From contig MU405293.1 in NCBI GenBank assembly GCA_022836615.1, forward strand, positions 105,933-169,932: a DNA stretch of 64,000 nt, in the 5' to 3' direction. Below the pieces are notes generated by a model. The model made no database searches and was not told where the DNA came from. It was given only the letters and a program-made list of their open reading frames with translations. Both the position numbers and the translations under genes were made by a program. Source of the DNA: Annulohypoxylon bovei var. microspora. Lineage: Eukaryota; Ascomycota; Sordariomycetes; Xylariales; Hypoxylaceae. Positions 63,852-64,000 of the stretch are shown piece after piece; within the stretch, counting starts at the first letter, position 1, and each line of letters starts with the position of its first letter.

Positions 63852-64000
63852 ATGGCTGCGGAAACCTTGGACAAGAAAGACATCTGGTCAGCTAACACCT
63901 ATGGAACCAGCGGTCCCAACAAGTCAAACGTAAACTTGACTTGCTTGATACTTGACTTGCATAAGTCAATTCAAGCCCAAAATATCGTCAAGTTTGGCAA
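63852..64000 (+). CDS. Possible start of a further gene (3' partial)
   Basis: ATG with good context (CAAGATGGC) opens a frame of 49 codons to the window end, starting MAAETLDKKDIWSANTYGTS. The last 80 bases consist of CAAGTCAA/TTGACTTG words on both strands, which look like the terminal repeats of a mobile element. Either a short real exon runs into a transposon or the whole frame is accidental. Confidence 0.25.
   Translation, partial: MAAETLDKKDIWSANTYGTSGPNKSNVNLTCLILDLHKSIQAQNIVKFG
63918..64000. repeat. CAAGTCAA/TTGACTTG repeat tract at window edge
   Basis: Contains CAAGTCAA, two ACTTGACTTGC copies, AAGTCAATTCAAG and GTCAAGTTTG in 80 bp. It continues beyond the window, so its nature is undecided. 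Confidence 0.55.

Noticed and set aside
1..64000. CRISPR arrays, bacterial operons or prophage features
   Set aside because: The sequence is eukaryotic with spliced genes; no regularly spaced repeats of the CRISPR kind were seen.

Overview
This window is nuclear DNA of a filamentous ascomycete (Pezizomycotina, probably Sordariomycetes). The evidence is as follows. Genes are split by short introns (about 53 to 146 bp) with GTRAGT-type donors and CTAAC-type branch points. The proteins belong to fungal families: class II myosin tail, 2EXR-type protein, CFEM/GPI cell-wall protein, vanillyl-alcohol oxidase, AsaB/CmcJ-like enzyme and a fused siroheme synthase. Intergenic DNA is rich in CCTA/TAGG tetranucleotide runs. 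All gene models were made by reading splice sites and checking frame continuity by hand; no database search was run.

Layout. 1-3782 (+): tail of a class II myosin, cut by the window edge. 4454-5052 (+): small Tyr/acid-rich unknown. 5609-6054: hAT-type miniature element. 6426-8017 (-): 2EXR-like protein ending in a possible CaaX box. 9901-11934 (-): GPI-anchored Ser/Thr-rich wall protein with a CFEM-like module. 11935-17802: gene-poor, with one miniature inverted-repeat element. 17803-19863 (-): Vms1/ANKZF1. 20967-22430 (+): Cys-rich unknown. 23009-23808 (-): Rrp40, divergent from 24190-26023 (+): Ssz1. 26641-28139 (-): NT-C2 protein. 29320-29772: second hAT-type element. 30216-33002 (+): Pop1. 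34599-36474 (+): secreted sugar-lactone oxidase-like flavoprotein. 37183-38784 (+): unknown basic/acidic protein. 38785-41776: nested repeats. 41777-43573 (+): methionine-permease-like transporter. 44104-45222 (+): AsaB/CmcJ-like enzyme. 45720-47457 (-): siroheme synthase. 48299-50710 (-): Rsm22. 51131-51949 (-): membrane thioredoxin, divergent from 52307-53450 (+): SPOUT RNA methyltransferase. 53537-55502 (-): vanillyl-alcohol oxidase, divergent from 56707-58272 (+): FAD monooxygenase. 58763-59667 (+): Nudix ADP-ribose pyrophosphatase. 60496-60624 (+): a 42-residue zinc-finger microprotein. 61568-62847 (-): heme-dependent oxidative demethylase-like protein. 63852 to the end: possible start of a further gene or element.

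Many genes serve RNA and translation: Vms1 (ribosome quality control), Rrp40 (exosome), Ssz1 (nascent-chain chaperone), Pop1 (RNase P/MRP), Rsm22 (mitoribosome) and the SPOUT methyltransferase. They look like ordinary housekeeping neighbours, not a cluster. The only pair that looks metabolically coupled is the divergent vanillyl-alcohol oxidase and FAD monooxygenase, which would fit aromatic alcohol/phenol breakdown.

The clearest novel structure is a set of miniature transposable elements with directly visible ends. Two copies of one family have 8-bp target duplications. Two other elements have perfect 40-42 bp inverted termini and TA targets. A fourth family is more degraded. The small RanBP2-like zinc-finger protein at 60496 is the most interesting coding candidate.
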